From the NCBI RefSeq assembly GCF_018982945.1, contig NZ_JABRXE010000004.1:62001-126000 (forward strand): a DNA stretch of 64,000 nucleotides, in the 5' to 3' direction. A program made the translations under genes and the position numbers. This DNA comes from Anaerostipes faecalis. Its GTDB lineage: Bacteria > Bacillota > Clostridia > Lachnospirales > Lachnospiraceae. Positions 42,697 through 52,178 of the stretch are shown here, piece after piece (within the stretch, counting starts at the first letter, position 1; each line of letters starts with the position of its first letter). A model generated the notes under the pieces. It saw only the letters and a program-made list of their open reading frames with translations, had not been told where the DNA came from and did no database searches.

Positions 42697-44658
42697 CTAT
42701 TTTTCAATTTCTTCAGTTTCAATCATAAATTTGACGCTGCCTTTTGCATTGCCTGCCTTTTGGGTAAAGGTCTGATAATCATTTCCCGCATCTACAACTG
42801 CATTTGCACGGTCTAAAGTTTCCTGAAGATCTCCATTAATGGTATCTGTCAGTTTTTTAATACCATCATTGTGAAAAGTAATCATACCTTGATTTAATGT
42901 ACTGGCACCGGATTGTAATTGAGAAATACCAATAACCAGTTTTCCGGTTCCGTTGTCTAATGTACTGGCACCGGCACTTAGTTGCTTTCCTCCTTTGGAT
43001 GCAGATGTTAAGCCATTGTTTAAAGTGGAAGCACCGGCATTTAACTGACCGATGGAAGAGGTTAAGGTTCTGGAAGAGGCCAGTAACCGGCTGGTTCCTG
43101 CAGAAATCTGTTGTAATGCAGATTGAAGTTTAGCAGTAGAATTTTTTGTAGCCGTCAGTAATTTCTGGATATTTCCAAGGGATGCCGCAATAACCTGCAG
43201 ATCTGTTTGTGTTTGCTTTAAGCTGTTTCCGATGGAAGTGGCAGAACTTCCGATAGAAGAAACATTGTTTCCAATGGTTTTAGCATGATTTCCAAGAGAA
43301 TCTGCATCCTGTGCCAAAGCTCCGGCAATGGAAGCTAATTGCTGGCGTTGTTCTGCAGGAATATTTTCATCCTGTGCCAAAGATCCGATTTTTTCTGCCT
43401 GGGAACCGATATGAACGGCTGATGTTCCTATGGACTGGGCACAAACACCAATATTTTGAGTGGATGAGCCGATCTGTTCCGTTTTTGTTTTGATATTTGT
43501 AAGTTCAGCGGTAACTTCTTTCTGTGCATTTTGCAGATTTTGCTGAAGTTTTTCCTGGCTGTTTTCATCTGGTACAGAATTTTTTAATTGGTTTATGATT
43601 TGTTTGATCCCAGAGTCCAGTTCCTGTACAGAAGAAGGAAGTTTCCTTGTTTTAGAAGCCAGCTGTGAAGTACCATTTTTTAAATCCGCAGATCCGTTTG
43701 CCAGTTGATTGAGGCCACTGGATAAATCCTTGGAACTTTTACTTAATTTTGAAGTTCCGGCTTTCAATTCTTTGGATGCTGAAGACAGTTTTTCAACGCC
43801 TTCCACCAATTCCCTGGAACCATCGACCAGCTGATTGGATGCATCTTCAAGCCGATGAAGTGAGGATGTAAGCTCATCAAAGGAATCTATATGATCAAGA
43901 CCAAGTTCAGACAAGGTGTTTGCTGTTGCAACAGTGGCTGTTACAGACATCTGAAAATCTTTCGCATCAGCAGTGATTTCAAAGTCTTCTGGAAGATCAA
44001 AAGCATCTCCAAGACTTGTTTGGTCCAGATTCAGGCTTTTTGAAAGACCTGGCATTGCTACACCGATGACAATGTGCTTATTACCGTCAGAAATCACTTT
44101 ACCATTGGATACTTTTACATTGGAAAAATGATCAGTATTCAAAATGGCAGCAGTGACCATGGTAAATGGTGTATAGACAGTAGTGCTTTTTCCCTGAATG
44201 GTCTTTTGTATCTTAGAGTGGTTAGTGTAAGAATAATGAATTTTTATTTTACCGGATTTTCCAACCAGTTTAGCAGGACTGGTTTTTTTGCCGTCTAAAT
44301 AATAGGTAACTTTCATGGTCACTGGAAGGCTTTTATTGGAATTACCCTGATAGTAAATATCATTTCCGTTGGCAGACCATGTAATTTTGTGATTTTTTCC
44401 ACGAGAAAATGTTTCGTTACCTTTTACATTTTCAATATCTGTTAAATCTGTGGCATCTTTGATTTCCTTCTCACTGGTAAAGTTTTTCAGCCAGTCACTT
44501 ACAATTATAGATTTTTCATTTCCGTTTGAGTCAGTTTTTACATAAACAGTTTCTTCCTTTTCAACATCATCGGAAGCAAAAACAGGTGTTACAGATGTTG
44601 CTGTCAGAACTGCTGTTAGCAGAATTGCAAAACTTTTACTTATTATTCTTTTTCTCAT
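42697..44658 (-). CDS. Secreted heptad-repeat protein (YhgE/Pip-like)
   Basis: A 653-residue exported protein with a signal peptide (residues about 1-29, ending PVFASDD). A globular region of about 250 residues follows, then long heptad-like helices of the form L-x-x-G-A-S-x-L-x-x-G. These resemble the YhgE/Pip family that partners with MMPL/RND transporters. The DNA shows matching 17-bp direct repeats at 42895 and 42958. No C-terminal membrane helix or sorting signal is visible. It follows the MMPL gene by 12 bases, so the pair is one operon. Confidence 0.75.
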   Translation of the reverse strand: MRKRIISKSFAILLTAVLTATSVTPVFASDDVEKEETVYVKTDSNGNEKSIIVSDWLKNFTSEKEIKDATDLTDIENVKGNETFSRGKNHKITWSANGNDIYYQGNSNKSLPVTMKVTYYLDGKKTSPAKLVGKSGKIKIHYSYTNHSKIQKTIQGKSTTVYTPFTMVTAAILNTDHFSNVKVSNGKVISDGNKHIVIGVAMPGLSKSLNLDQTSLGDAFDLPEDFEITADAKDFQMSVTATVATANTLSELGLDHIDSFDELTSSLHRLEDASNQLVDGSRELVEGVEKLSSASKELKAGTSKLSKSSKDLSSGLNQLANGSADLKNGTSQLASKTRKLPSSVQELDSGIKQIINQLKNSVPDENSQEKLQQNLQNAQKEVTAELTNIKTKTEQIGSSTQNIGVCAQSIGTSAVHIGSQAEKIGSLAQDENIPAEQRQQLASIAGALAQDADSLGNHAKTIGNNVSSIGSSATSIGNSLKQTQTDLQVIAASLGNIQKLLTATKNSTAKLQSALQQISAGTSRLLASSRTLTSSIGQLNAGASTLNNGLTSASKGGKQLSAGASTLDNGTGKLVIGISQLQSGASTLNQGMITFHNDGIKKLTDTINGDLQETLDRANAVVDAGNDYQTFTQKAGNAKGSVKFMIETEEIEK

Positions 44659-44670
44659 AACATATTGCTC

Positions 44671-46740
44671 CTATTCTAAATGTCCCATATGAAGGGTTGT
44701 TTTACAGATTACTTTATCGAATACCATAAACATTGCCGGCAAGATACAAATGACAGCGATAGTACTGATGATAGCTCCTCTTGCCAGCAACGTGCAGATT
44801 GAGCTGATCATATCAATATTGGAATAAAAAGCGATTCCAACAGTTGCCGCGAAGAAACTTGATCCGCTGGTAATGATAGATTGCATGGAAGTTTCATGGG
44901 CAATACGGATGGAATCTTTCTTTCCAGCTCCCCGTAATCGTTCTTTCTGATAGCGACTGGTCATTAAAATAGCATAATCAACAGTTGCTCCCAGCTGAAT
45001 TGTTCCAATAACAATACTTGCCACAAAAGGTAGTGTCAGTCCGGTATAGTAAGGTATTGCCATATTAACATTGATAGCGAACTCAATAACTGCAACCAGA
45101 AGAAATGGAAGGGAAATGGAACGAAATACAATGAGGATAATAACAAAAATTGCAGCAATGGAAGCCATATTTACGTTTCTTAAATCCACATCAGTTACCG
45201 TTTCCAAATCATTCATTAAAGGTGCTTCACCAATGACCATGGACTGGCTGCTGTATTTTTTCACAATGCTGTTAATCTGTTTAATCTGCTGATTTACTTC
45301 TTTAGTGGCAGATTTATATTTAGAACAGATAAACTGCATTTCATAATCGTCACTTTGTAACGTTTCTTTCATGGAATCAGGAATCATGTCAGAAGGAATG
45401 CTTGAACCGATAATAGAATTCATTCCCAAACACCATTCTACTCCATCCACTTTGTCAATCTCTTTTTGCATGTTAGTTTTTTCTTTGGAAGATAGTCCGT
45501 TTTTTAATAAAATCATATGAATGTTACTCATATGAAATTCGTCGCTTAATTTCTTGTTTGCCACATTGCTGGGAAGATCCTGCGGAAGAGATTTATCTAT
45601 ATTGTAATAAATTCCGGTATGATTATTTCCATAGACAGCAGGGAATAACATAACAAGGAAAATTACAATAAATGCTTTATAGTGTTTTGTTATAAAATGA
45701 GAAGCACTGGTAAAATCAGGCATCAGACAGCGATGCTTTGTTCTTTCAATCAATGGGTCAAATACAAGAATCAAGGCTGGAAGTATTGTTATACAGCAGA
45801 CAACTCCAATAACAACACCCTTGGCCATAACAATTCCAAGGTTGGCACCTAAAGCAAAAGTCATGAAACACAAAGCAATGAAACCTGCAATGGTGGTAAC
45901 AGAGCTTCCGGCAACAGATTTAAATGTATTTGAAATGGCATGTGCCATGGCACGATTTTTATCATTTTCAAATCGTACTAAATTATCTTCGTAGCTATGA
46001 AGAAGAAAAATGGAATAATCCATGGTAACTCCCAGCTGCAAAATGGCGGTTAGAGCCATTGTAAGGTAAGATACATCATTCAGGAAAATATTCGTTCCCA
46101 GATTATAAAGAATTGCCATGCCTATACTTAAAAGAAACAATATGGCAACCATGAAGGAATCCATACTAAGGCAAAGTACCAAAAAGGAAAGTATGGCAGC
46201 AATTGTTACATAAATAGGTATTTCCTGGATAACCAGATTTTTAATATCAGTTACAACGCCAGACATACCACTTAGAAAACATTGTTTTCCTACGATATGA
46301 CGCATGTGGGTAACAGCATCCATCGTTTCATCAGAGGAGGTGGTTTTGTCGAACATTGCAATCATCAAAGTGGCATTTTTATGAAAAAATACATTCCGGA
46401 TTTTTTGAGGAAGCATTTCTTTTGGAACACTTAAATCCGCAATATCGTCATACCAGATAATTTTATCTACATGTTCTGTTTTCTCCAGCTTTTGTTTTAG
46501 TTTCTGTACGTCTTGTAATTTCATATCCTCTACGATAATCATGGAATATGCACCGGCACCAAACTGGTCTACCATAATATCCTGACCTTTTACGGTTTCC
46601 AGAGAATTTGGAAGATAGCTAAGAATATCATAATTAATTCTGGTTTTGGAAATCCCAATGACAGAAGGGATTAACAAAATCAGGGAAAGTGCCACGATTA
46701 GTTTTTTATGTTTTGCAATCCATTTTCCAAACTTGATCAT
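44671..46740 (-). CDS. MMPL/RND-superfamily transporter
   Basis: A 689-residue membrane transporter with about 12 helices in two repeats, each with a large extracytoplasmic loop. The first helix begins KHKKLIVALSLILLIPSVIG, and the first RND-type membrane core contains QLGVTMDYSIFLLHSYEDN, a typical MMPL motif. It may export lipids, peptides or a surface ligand. The start at 46740 follows GGAGG. It is divergent from a TetR gene. Confidence 0.9.
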   Translation of the reverse strand: MIKFGKWIAKHKKLIVALSLILLIPSVIGISKTRINYDILSYLPNSLETVKGQDIMVDQFGAGAYSMIIVEDMKLQDVQKLKQKLEKTEHVDKIIWYDDIADLSVPKEMLPQKIRNVFFHKNATLMIAMFDKTTSSDETMDAVTHMRHIVGKQCFLSGMSGVVTDIKNLVIQEIPIYVTIAAILSFLVLCLSMDSFMVAILFLLSIGMAILYNLGTNIFLNDVSYLTMALTAILQLGVTMDYSIFLLHSYEDNLVRFENDKNRAMAHAISNTFKSVAGSSVTTIAGFIALCFMTFALGANLGIVMAKGVVIGVVCCITILPALILVFDPLIERTKHRCLMPDFTSASHFITKHYKAFIVIFLVMLFPAVYGNNHTGIYYNIDKSLPQDLPSNVANKKLSDEFHMSNIHMILLKNGLSSKEKTNMQKEIDKVDGVEWCLGMNSIIGSSIPSDMIPDSMKETLQSDDYEMQFICSKYKSATKEVNQQIKQINSIVKKYSSQSMVIGEAPLMNDLETVTDVDLRNVNMASIAAIFVIILIVFRSISLPFLLVAVIEFAINVNMAIPYYTGLTLPFVASIVIGTIQLGATVDYAILMTSRYQKERLRGAGKKDSIRIAHETSMQSIITSGSSFFAATVGIAFYSNIDMISSICTLLARGAIISTIAVICILPAMFMVFDKVICKTTLHMGHLE

Positions 46741-46762
46741 AATAACCTCCATAATTTAATAC

Positions 46763-46819
46763 TGACCTTTAGTCATTTTTTTCTAAATAATGGTATATAA
46801 CAAAAATGACTAAAAGTCA
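46763..46819. promoter_or_regulatory. Pair of TetR operators between the MMPL and TetR genes
   Basis: TGACCTTTAGTCA (46763-46775) and TGACTAAAAGTCA (46807-46819) are each quasi-palindromes of the form TGAC-N5-GTCA. Including flanking A/T bases, they are inverted copies over 18 bases with one mismatch. Their 44-bp spacing is close to four helical turns. They lie in the divergent intergenic region. Confidence 0.8.
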
Positions 46820-46903
46820 ATAACATTTAAAAATCTTATAGAAAATTTGATTTTTGCCCATTTTGAGATATACTTAATAAAAAGAAGAGAAAGGAGGATT
46901 TCT

Positions 46904-47503
46904 TTGAAGAAAGTTGAGGAAAAAAAGAAAAGAAAGCAAACAGCGTTATTGGATACAGCATATGCCCTATTTACACAGAACGGCTTTCATAAAACGTCTA
47001 TCTCAGATATTGCCAATAAAGCAGGTGTGGCAAAAGGAACCTTTTATCTATATTTTAAAGATAAGGTAGATATTCGTTATAAACTGATTGCCTTTAAATC
47101 TGCAGAAGTTTTTAAAAAGGCATACAATCGTCTTCAAGAAGAAGAAATTCCTGTTTTTGAAGATCAGATTATTTTTCTGATCGATCAGATCATCGATGAA
47201 CTGGAGAAAAATCCTACATTACTAAAATTGATTTCAAAACATTTGGGCTGGGGAATGTTTAAAAATTCTCTTGTTGATCCAATCGATGATGCTCAGAGAA
47301 ATATTTATGATATATATATGAAACTGTTGAATGATTCAGGACACAAATTCGATAAGCCGGAAGTAATGATCTATATGATCATCGAACTGGTAAGTGGATG
47401 TTGTTACAGCTCTATTCTCACGGGACAGCCAGTATCTGTACAGGAATTAAAGCCTCATTTATATGAAGCCATCCGGTTGATTTTGAAAAAACATCAAATA
47501 TAG
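46904..47503 (+). CDS. TetR-family transcriptional repressor
   Basis: A 199-residue TetR regulator. The HTH is clear: TALLDTAYALFTQNGFHKTSISDIANKAG, then VAKGTFYLYFKDKVDI. The C-terminal ligand domain is helical. It starts with TTG at 46904, 7 bases after AAAGGAGG; the upstream in-frame extension lacks a ribosome site and would cover the promoter. It is divergent from the MMPL operon and probably represses it and itself through the two operators. Confidence 0.9.
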   Translation: MKKVEEKKKRKQTALLDTAYALFTQNGFHKTSISDIANKAGVAKGTFYLYFKDKVDIRYKLIAFKSAEVFKKAYNRLQEEEIPVFEDQIIFLIDQIIDELEKNPTLLKLISKHLGWGMFKNSLVDPIDDAQRNIYDIYMKLLNDSGHKFDKPEVMIYMIIELVSGCCYSSILTGQPVSVQELKPHLYEAIRLILKKHQI

Positions 47504-47597
47504 TGAATTGTACAAGATTTTAACCATTCTCTATAACAAAAAGTGTGATATAATAAAAAATAATGTTATCTGTAAATGTAGTTAAAGGGAGAATTCA

Positions 47598-49016
47598 ATG
47601 AAAGCTAGTGGAATATTGTTACCAATTTTTAGTTTACCGTCGTCTTATGGAATAGGATGTTTTTCAAAAGAAGCGTATGATTTTGTTGATTTTCTGGCAG
47701 ATTCAGGACAGAAATACTGGCAGATTTTACCTTTGGGAACCATAGGAGCGGGGAATTCCCCTTATCTTTCTTTTTCAAGTTTTGCAGGAAGTACATTATA
47801 TATAGACCTGGAGCAGCTTGTAGAAGAAGGATTATTAACGAATGAAGAAATAGAAGAGTTTAAAGAAGAGAATACAGGTAAAGTTAATTATGATAATGTA
47901 CATAAGAGCCGCAGGCTGCTTTTAAGAAAGGCCTATACCAGATTTAAGCCTGATACAGATTTTAAGAAATTTGTTGAAGACAATAAACATTGGCTGGATG
48001 AATATGATGCATTTATGATGGAACAGAAACCGGAATGTAAAGAAGGGTATTTTAAATTTGGCCAGTATGTCTTTTTGAAGCAATGGTTGAAACTTAAAGC
48101 CTATGCCAATGATAAAGGAATTGAAATTATTGGAGATTTGCCATTTTATGTTGCATTATCAGGGACTGCTTTTAAAAATCATAAAGAATTATTTAAAGTA
48201 ACAGAAGATGGAGAGCCTTCGGTTGTTGGAGGATGTCCTCCGGATGCTTTTGCAAAAGATGGACAGGTATGGTCCAATCCTGTATACGATTGGGAATACC
48301 ATAAGAAGACAGGCTATAAATGGTGGATGGAACGCCTTTCTCATAATTTCTTGTTATATGATGTACTTCGACTGGATCATTTTCGCGGTTTTGATGAATA
48401 TTTTGAAATTCCTGCTGAGGATGAAACAGCAGTTAATGGAGAATGGGCAGCAGGTCCGGGATATGATTTCTTTGAAACAATGAAACAGGAACTGGGAGAT
48501 AAAAAGGTTATTGCAGAAGATCTTGGCTTTTTAACAGATGGAGTCCATAAATTATTAAAGGATACAGGATATCCAGGAATGAAAATACTGGAGTTTGCCT
48601 TTGGTGCATGGGATGACAGTATTTACCTTCCGCATAAATATTCTGAAAACTGTGTGGTTTATACAGGTACTCATGATAATGATACTGTAGAAGGATGGTA
48701 TGAGACATTATCACAGGATGATAAAAACTTTTTGGAACATTATCTGTCACATAGTACTATTGAACGCACAGGAAAAGTTAATCTTGATTTGATTTCTCTT
48801 GCTCTGGAAAGCAAAGGTGATATGGTTATCATTCCTTTACAGGATTATCTGGGACTTGGAAGTGAAGCACGGATTAATACACCATCTACTGTGGGAGATA
48901 ACTGGGAATGGCGCGTTAAGACAGAACAGCTTACAGATGAATTGAAAGATACAATTTACACTTTGACAAAAAGATACAGAGGAAAATTCGAAGAAGCAAC
49001 AGAAAATAATCAGTAG
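47598..49016 (+). CDS. malQ: 4-alpha-glucanotransferase
   Basis: A 472-residue GH77 amylomaltase that transfers alpha-1,4-glucan segments in glycogen or maltodextrin use. It shows GIGCFSKEAYDFVDFLADSGQ, the GDLPFYV loop, the catalytic Asp in LRLDHFRGF, and the acid Glu in VIAEDLGFLTDG and the ENCVVYTGTHDNDT motif. Length is normal for the short form. The start follows AAAGGGAG. No other glycogen gene is beside it. Confidence 0.94.
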   Translation: MKASGILLPIFSLPSSYGIGCFSKEAYDFVDFLADSGQKYWQILPLGTIGAGNSPYLSFSSFAGSTLYIDLEQLVEEGLLTNEEIEEFKEENTGKVNYDNVHKSRRLLLRKAYTRFKPDTDFKKFVEDNKHWLDEYDAFMMEQKPECKEGYFKFGQYVFLKQWLKLKAYANDKGIEIIGDLPFYVALSGTAFKNHKELFKVTEDGEPSVVGGCPPDAFAKDGQVWSNPVYDWEYHKKTGYKWWMERLSHNFLLYDVLRLDHFRGFDEYFEIPAEDETAVNGEWAAGPGYDFFETMKQELGDKKVIAEDLGFLTDGVHKLLKDTGYPGMKILEFAFGAWDDSIYLPHKYSENCVVYTGTHDNDTVEGWYETLSQDDKNFLEHYLSHSTIERTGKVNLDLISLALESKGDMVIIPLQDYLGLGSEARINTPSTVGDNWEWRVKTEQLTDELKDTIYTLTKRYRGKFEEATENNQ

Positions 49017-49025
49017 AAGAAATGG

Positions 49026-49053
49026 AAGAGACTCGAAAGGGTCTTTTCTTTTT
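49026..49053 (+). terminator. Terminator after malQ
   Basis: AAGAGAC-TCGAAAG-G-GTCTTTT stem with a G-T pair, followed by CTTTTT. Confidence 0.65.
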
Positions 49054-49106
49054 AAAATGATTTGTCAAAAAAATAACAAAAATAGGTCTGGTATCCCATT
49101 TAATAC

Positions 49107-49135
49107 TTGCCTTTTCGTATATACAGTGATATAGT
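49107..49135 (+). promoter_or_regulatory. Promoter of the pantothenate operon
   Basis: TTGCCT, a 17-base spacer and TATAGT. The predicted start near 49142 gives a leader of about 70 bases. Confidence 0.55.
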
Positions 49136-49143
49136 ACCACTTG

Positions 49144-49208
49144 GATGGTATTCTTGAAAGAAATCATACCGGTTATAATTAGAACATCACCTGACGAAAG
49201 TAGGTGAT
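49144..49208 (+). ncRNA. Tandem-hairpin leader, candidate pan RNA motif
   Basis: Two GAAA-loop hairpins lie in the leader: GGTAT...ATACC (49149-49172) and ATCACCT-GAC-GAAA-GT-AGGTGAT (49185-49207). In the second, a G-T pair, an unpaired A and a C-G pair precede the GAAA loop, and its right arm contains the ribosome site AGGTG. Known pan RNAs lie upstream of pantothenate operons, often as tandem hairpins with bulged A residues. The match is by position and shape, not by a scored model. Confidence 0.5.
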
Positions 49209-49213
49209 AATGT

Positions 49214-50062
49214 ATGAAAGTAGGATTTATCGGGGCTGGCAAGGTAGGCTGTTCCCTTGGAGATTACTTTGTACACAATGATATTCCCGTTGTGGGATTC
49301 TATAGTCGCACACAAGCATCAGCAGGTGAAGCGGCAGAACAATGCAATACAACACATATTGGCAGGATTGACAAAATGTTAACAATGTGTGATGTTCTTT
49401 TTCTAACGGTACCAGACGATGCGATTGAAGGAGTCTGGAAACAGATTAAAACTTTTCCGATAAGAGGAAAGTATATCTGTCACTGTAGCGGATCTTTAAG
49501 CTCCGCTGTTCTTTCTGGGATTGAAGAAACCGGTGCATACGGTTATTCTATTCATCCAATGTTTCCATTTAAAAGTAAGAAAACTGCATATGATGACCTG
49601 AAGCAGGCACTGTTCACGGTTGAAGGTGATAAAGACCATATGGAAAAGCTTCTGAAAATGCTGCATGAATGTCCAAATACATTTGTACCAATGCAAAAAG
49701 AAGACAAAGCAAGATATCATGCGGCTGCGGTATTTGCATCAAACCTGATGGTAGGACTTATAAACCAGTCCATGGGACTTTTAAGCAAATGCGGATTTAG
49801 TAAAGAAGAAGCACTATGTGCCATTAAGCCTTTAGCATTACAAAATCTCAATAATATTTTTGAAACAGGTACCATGAAGGCTCTTACCGGACCGGTAGAA
49901 CGTCATGATCTGGGAACCCTGGAAAAACATTTAGATGTGCTTGATTCTCAGGAAATGGATACCTATAAGGCTTTGACGAAAGAAATCATTAAAATTGCAG
50001 AGGATAAGCATCCGGAAACAGATTATGCAGATATGAAGCAATTATTGGAGGAAGAAAAATGA
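49214..50062 (+). CDS. Rossmann/DUF2520 oxidoreductase, PanG-type ketopantoate reductase candidate
   Basis: A 282-residue NAD(P)-binding protein with the N-terminal motif [17 protein letters not shown] and an [13 protein letters not shown] turn, followed by the DUF2520 helical domain ([35 protein letters not shown]). It is the first gene of the panB-panC-panD-coaBC operon and overlaps panB by 4 bases. Alternative ketopantoate reductases (PanG) of this general type are known, so it likely supplies pantoate (inference). AGGTG lies 6 bases before the ATG, within a hairpin. Confidence 0.8.
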   Translation: MKVGFIGAGKVGCSLGDYFVHNDIPVVGFYSRTQASAGEAAEQCNTTHIGRIDKMLTMCDVLFLTVPDDAIEGVWKQIKTFPIRGKYICHCSGSLSSAVLSGIEETGAYGYSIHPMFPFKSKKTAYDDLKQALFTVEGDKDHMEKLLKMLHECPNTFVPMQKEDKARYHAAAVFASNLMVGLINQSMGLLSKCGFSKEEALCAIKPLALQNLNNIFETGTMKALTGPVERHDLGTLEKHLDVLDSQEMDTYKALTKEIIKIAEDKHPETDYADMKQLLEEEK

Positions 50063-50886
50063 AACAAACAGTGAGTACCTTACAAAAAATGAAAGATAAC
50101 GGTGAAAAGATTTCCATGCTGACAGCTTATGATTATTCAACAGCAAAGCTGTTTGATGAGGCTGGAATTCATACAATGTTAGTTGGAGATTCTCTTGGAA
50201 TGGTAATGCTTGGTTATGATTCAACAATTCCAGTAACCGTAGAAGATATGATCCATCACGGAGCAGCTGTTGTCCGTGGTGCAAAAGAGGCCCTGATCGT
50301 AGTAGATATGCCATTCTTGTCATATCATACATCTGTATATGATGCAGTTGTAAATGCAGGACGTATTATGAAAGAAACCGGTTGTACAGCTGTAAAGCTG
50401 GAAGGTGGAAAAGACGTATGTCCTCAGATTGAAGCAATCGTGAAAGCGCAGATTCCTGTTTGTGCACATATTGGTCTGACTCCACAGTCTGTAAATGCTT
50501 TTGGTGGATTCCGCGTACAGGGGAAAAGTGAAGCAGCAGCACAGGAATTGATTGAAGCAGCTCTGGCTGTAGAAGCAGCAGGTGCATTTATGGTTGTTTT
50601 GGAAGGAATTCCTGCAAAACTGGCATCTATTATTACAGAGAAACTTCATATTCCGACTATTGGAATCGGCGCAGGAGCAGATTGTGATGGACAGGTTCTG
50701 GTATATCAGGATATGTTATCTATGTATGGAAATTTTGTTCCTAAATTTGTAAAACAGTTTGCTCAGGTTGGAGATATTATGAAAGATGCTGTTGCACAAT
50801 ATATGACAGAAGTGCAGGATGGCACATTTCCGGCAAAAGAGCACACATATGCCATCAGCGATGATATTATAGAAAAATTGTACTAG
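50059..50886 (+). CDS. panB: 3-methyl-2-oxobutanoate hydroxymethyltransferase
   Basis: A 275-residue PanB barrel enzyme that forms ketopantoate from ketoisovalerate and methylene-THF. It shows [38 protein letters not shown] and [19 protein letters not shown]. Length is normal. The ATGA overlap with the preceding gene and 27-base gap to panC place it in the pantothenate operon. Confidence 0.96.
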   Translation: MKQTVSTLQKMKDNGEKISMLTAYDYSTAKLFDEAGIHTMLVGDSLGMVMLGYDSTIPVTVEDMIHHGAAVVRGAKEALIVVDMPFLSYHTSVYDAVVNAGRIMKETGCTAVKLEGGKDVCPQIEAIVKAQIPVCAHIGLTPQSVNAFGGFRVQGKSEAAAQELIEAALAVEAAGAFMVVLEGIPAKLASIITEKLHIPTIGIGAGADCDGQVLVYQDMLSMYGNFVPKFVKQFAQVGDIMKDAVAQYMTEVQDGTFPAKEHTYAISDDIIEKLY

Positions 50887-50913
50887 AAGTAATGAAATAT
50901 AAGGAGAAATGCA

Positions 50914-51756
50914 ATGAAAATTGTTGAAACAGTAAAAGAGGTAAGGGAACAGGTAAAGGAATGGAAGAAACAGGGACTGACAGTAGGACTCGTTCCAACC
51001 ATGGGATATCTTCATGAAGGACATAAAAGCCTGATGGAAGCTGCAAGAAAAAACAATGATAAAGTAGTAGTCAGTATTTTTGTAAATCCAATGCAGTTTG
51101 GACCAACAGAAGATCTTGCAGAATACCCAAGGGATCTGGATCATGATGCAAAGTTATGTGAGGAAGTAGGAGTTGATTTGATTTTCCATCCGGAACCGGA
51201 AGAAATGTATGAAAAGGATTTCTGCTCTTTTGTGGATATGACCGGATTAACAGAAGGGCTTTGTGGAAAAACAAGACCAATCCATTTCCGTGGTGTTTGT
51301 ACTGTAGTAAACAAATTATTTAATATCGTAACACCGGATAATGCATATTTCGGACAGAAAGATGGACAGCAACTGGCTGTGATCCGTCGTATGGTCCGTG
51401 ATCTGAATATGGATATCAATATCGTTGGATGTCCGATCGTCCGTGAAGAAGATGGGCTGGCTAAAAGTTCCAGAAATACTTATTTGTCTCCGGAAGAAAG
51501 AAAAGCAGCACTGATCTTATCCAAAACCATCAAACTTGGAAAAGAACTGGCAGCAACAGAAAAGAATGCAGCAAAAGTGATCGCAGCAATGAAAGCGAAT
51601 ATTGAAACTGAGCCATTGGCGAAGATTGATTATGTGGAAGCAGTGGATGCAGTTTCCATGGCACCGGTTGAAACACTGGATGGAGAATGTATGCTTGCTA
51701 TGGCTGTATATATTGGAAAAACAAGACTTATTGATAACACATTAATTAATGATTAG
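50914..51756 (+). CDS. panC: Pantothenate synthetase
   Basis: A 280-residue PanC that joins pantoate and beta-alanine using ATP. It has the HIGH-like motif VPTMGYLHEGHKSLMEAA, the FVNPMQFGPTEDL loop, YFGQKDGQQL and the KMSKS-like AKSSRNTYLS. Length matches bacterial PanC. The start follows AAGGAGA. Confidence 0.97.
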   Translation: MKIVETVKEVREQVKEWKKQGLTVGLVPTMGYLHEGHKSLMEAARKNNDKVVVSIFVNPMQFGPTEDLAEYPRDLDHDAKLCEEVGVDLIFHPEPEEMYEKDFCSFVDMTGLTEGLCGKTRPIHFRGVCTVVNKLFNIVTPDNAYFGQKDGQQLAVIRRMVRDLNMDINIVGCPIVREEDGLAKSSRNTYLSPEERKAALILSKTIKLGKELAATEKNAAKVIAAMKANIETEPLAKIDYVEAVDAVSMAPVETLDGECMLAMAVYIGKTRLIDNTLIND

Positions 51757-51779
51757 AATAAATAAGGAGAAAATCAGAA

Positions 51780-52169
51780 ATGAATATTAGTATGTTAAAA
51801 GGAAAAATTCACAGAGCCACTGTAAAACAGGCAGAACTGGATTATGTAGGCAGCATTACTGTTGACCCTGTACTCCTTGAAGCTGCAGGCATCCTGGAAT
51901 ATGAACATGTACATATCGTAGATGTGAATAATGGAAGCCGTTTTGAGACTTATACAATTCCGGGAGAGCCTGGAAGTGGTATGATCTGTCTTAACGGACC
52001 AGCTGCAAGATGTGTGGCAACCGGAGATAAGATCATTATTATCGCATATGCTGATATGACTCCGGAAGAAGCAAAAACATTTGAACCTAAAGTTGTATTT
52101 GTAGATGATGATAATCAGATTTCACGTTGTACAAATTATGAAAGACATGGACGACTGGAAGATATGTAG
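51780..52169 (+). CDS. panD: Aspartate 1-decarboxylase
   Basis: A 129-residue proenzyme that makes beta-alanine from aspartate. The self-cleavage site is visible in [10 protein letters not shown], with Gly24-Ser25 giving the pyruvoyl Ser25. [19 protein letters not shown] is conserved. It supplies the beta-alanine used by PanC in the same operon. Confidence 0.97.
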   Translation: MNISMLKGKIHRATVKQAELDYVGSITVDPVLLEAAGILEYEHVHIVDVNNGSRFETYTIPGEPGSGMICLNGPAARCVATGDKIIIIAYADMTPEEAKTFEPKVVFVDDDNQISRCTNYERHGRLEDM

Positions 52170-52178
52170 GAGAAAAAT

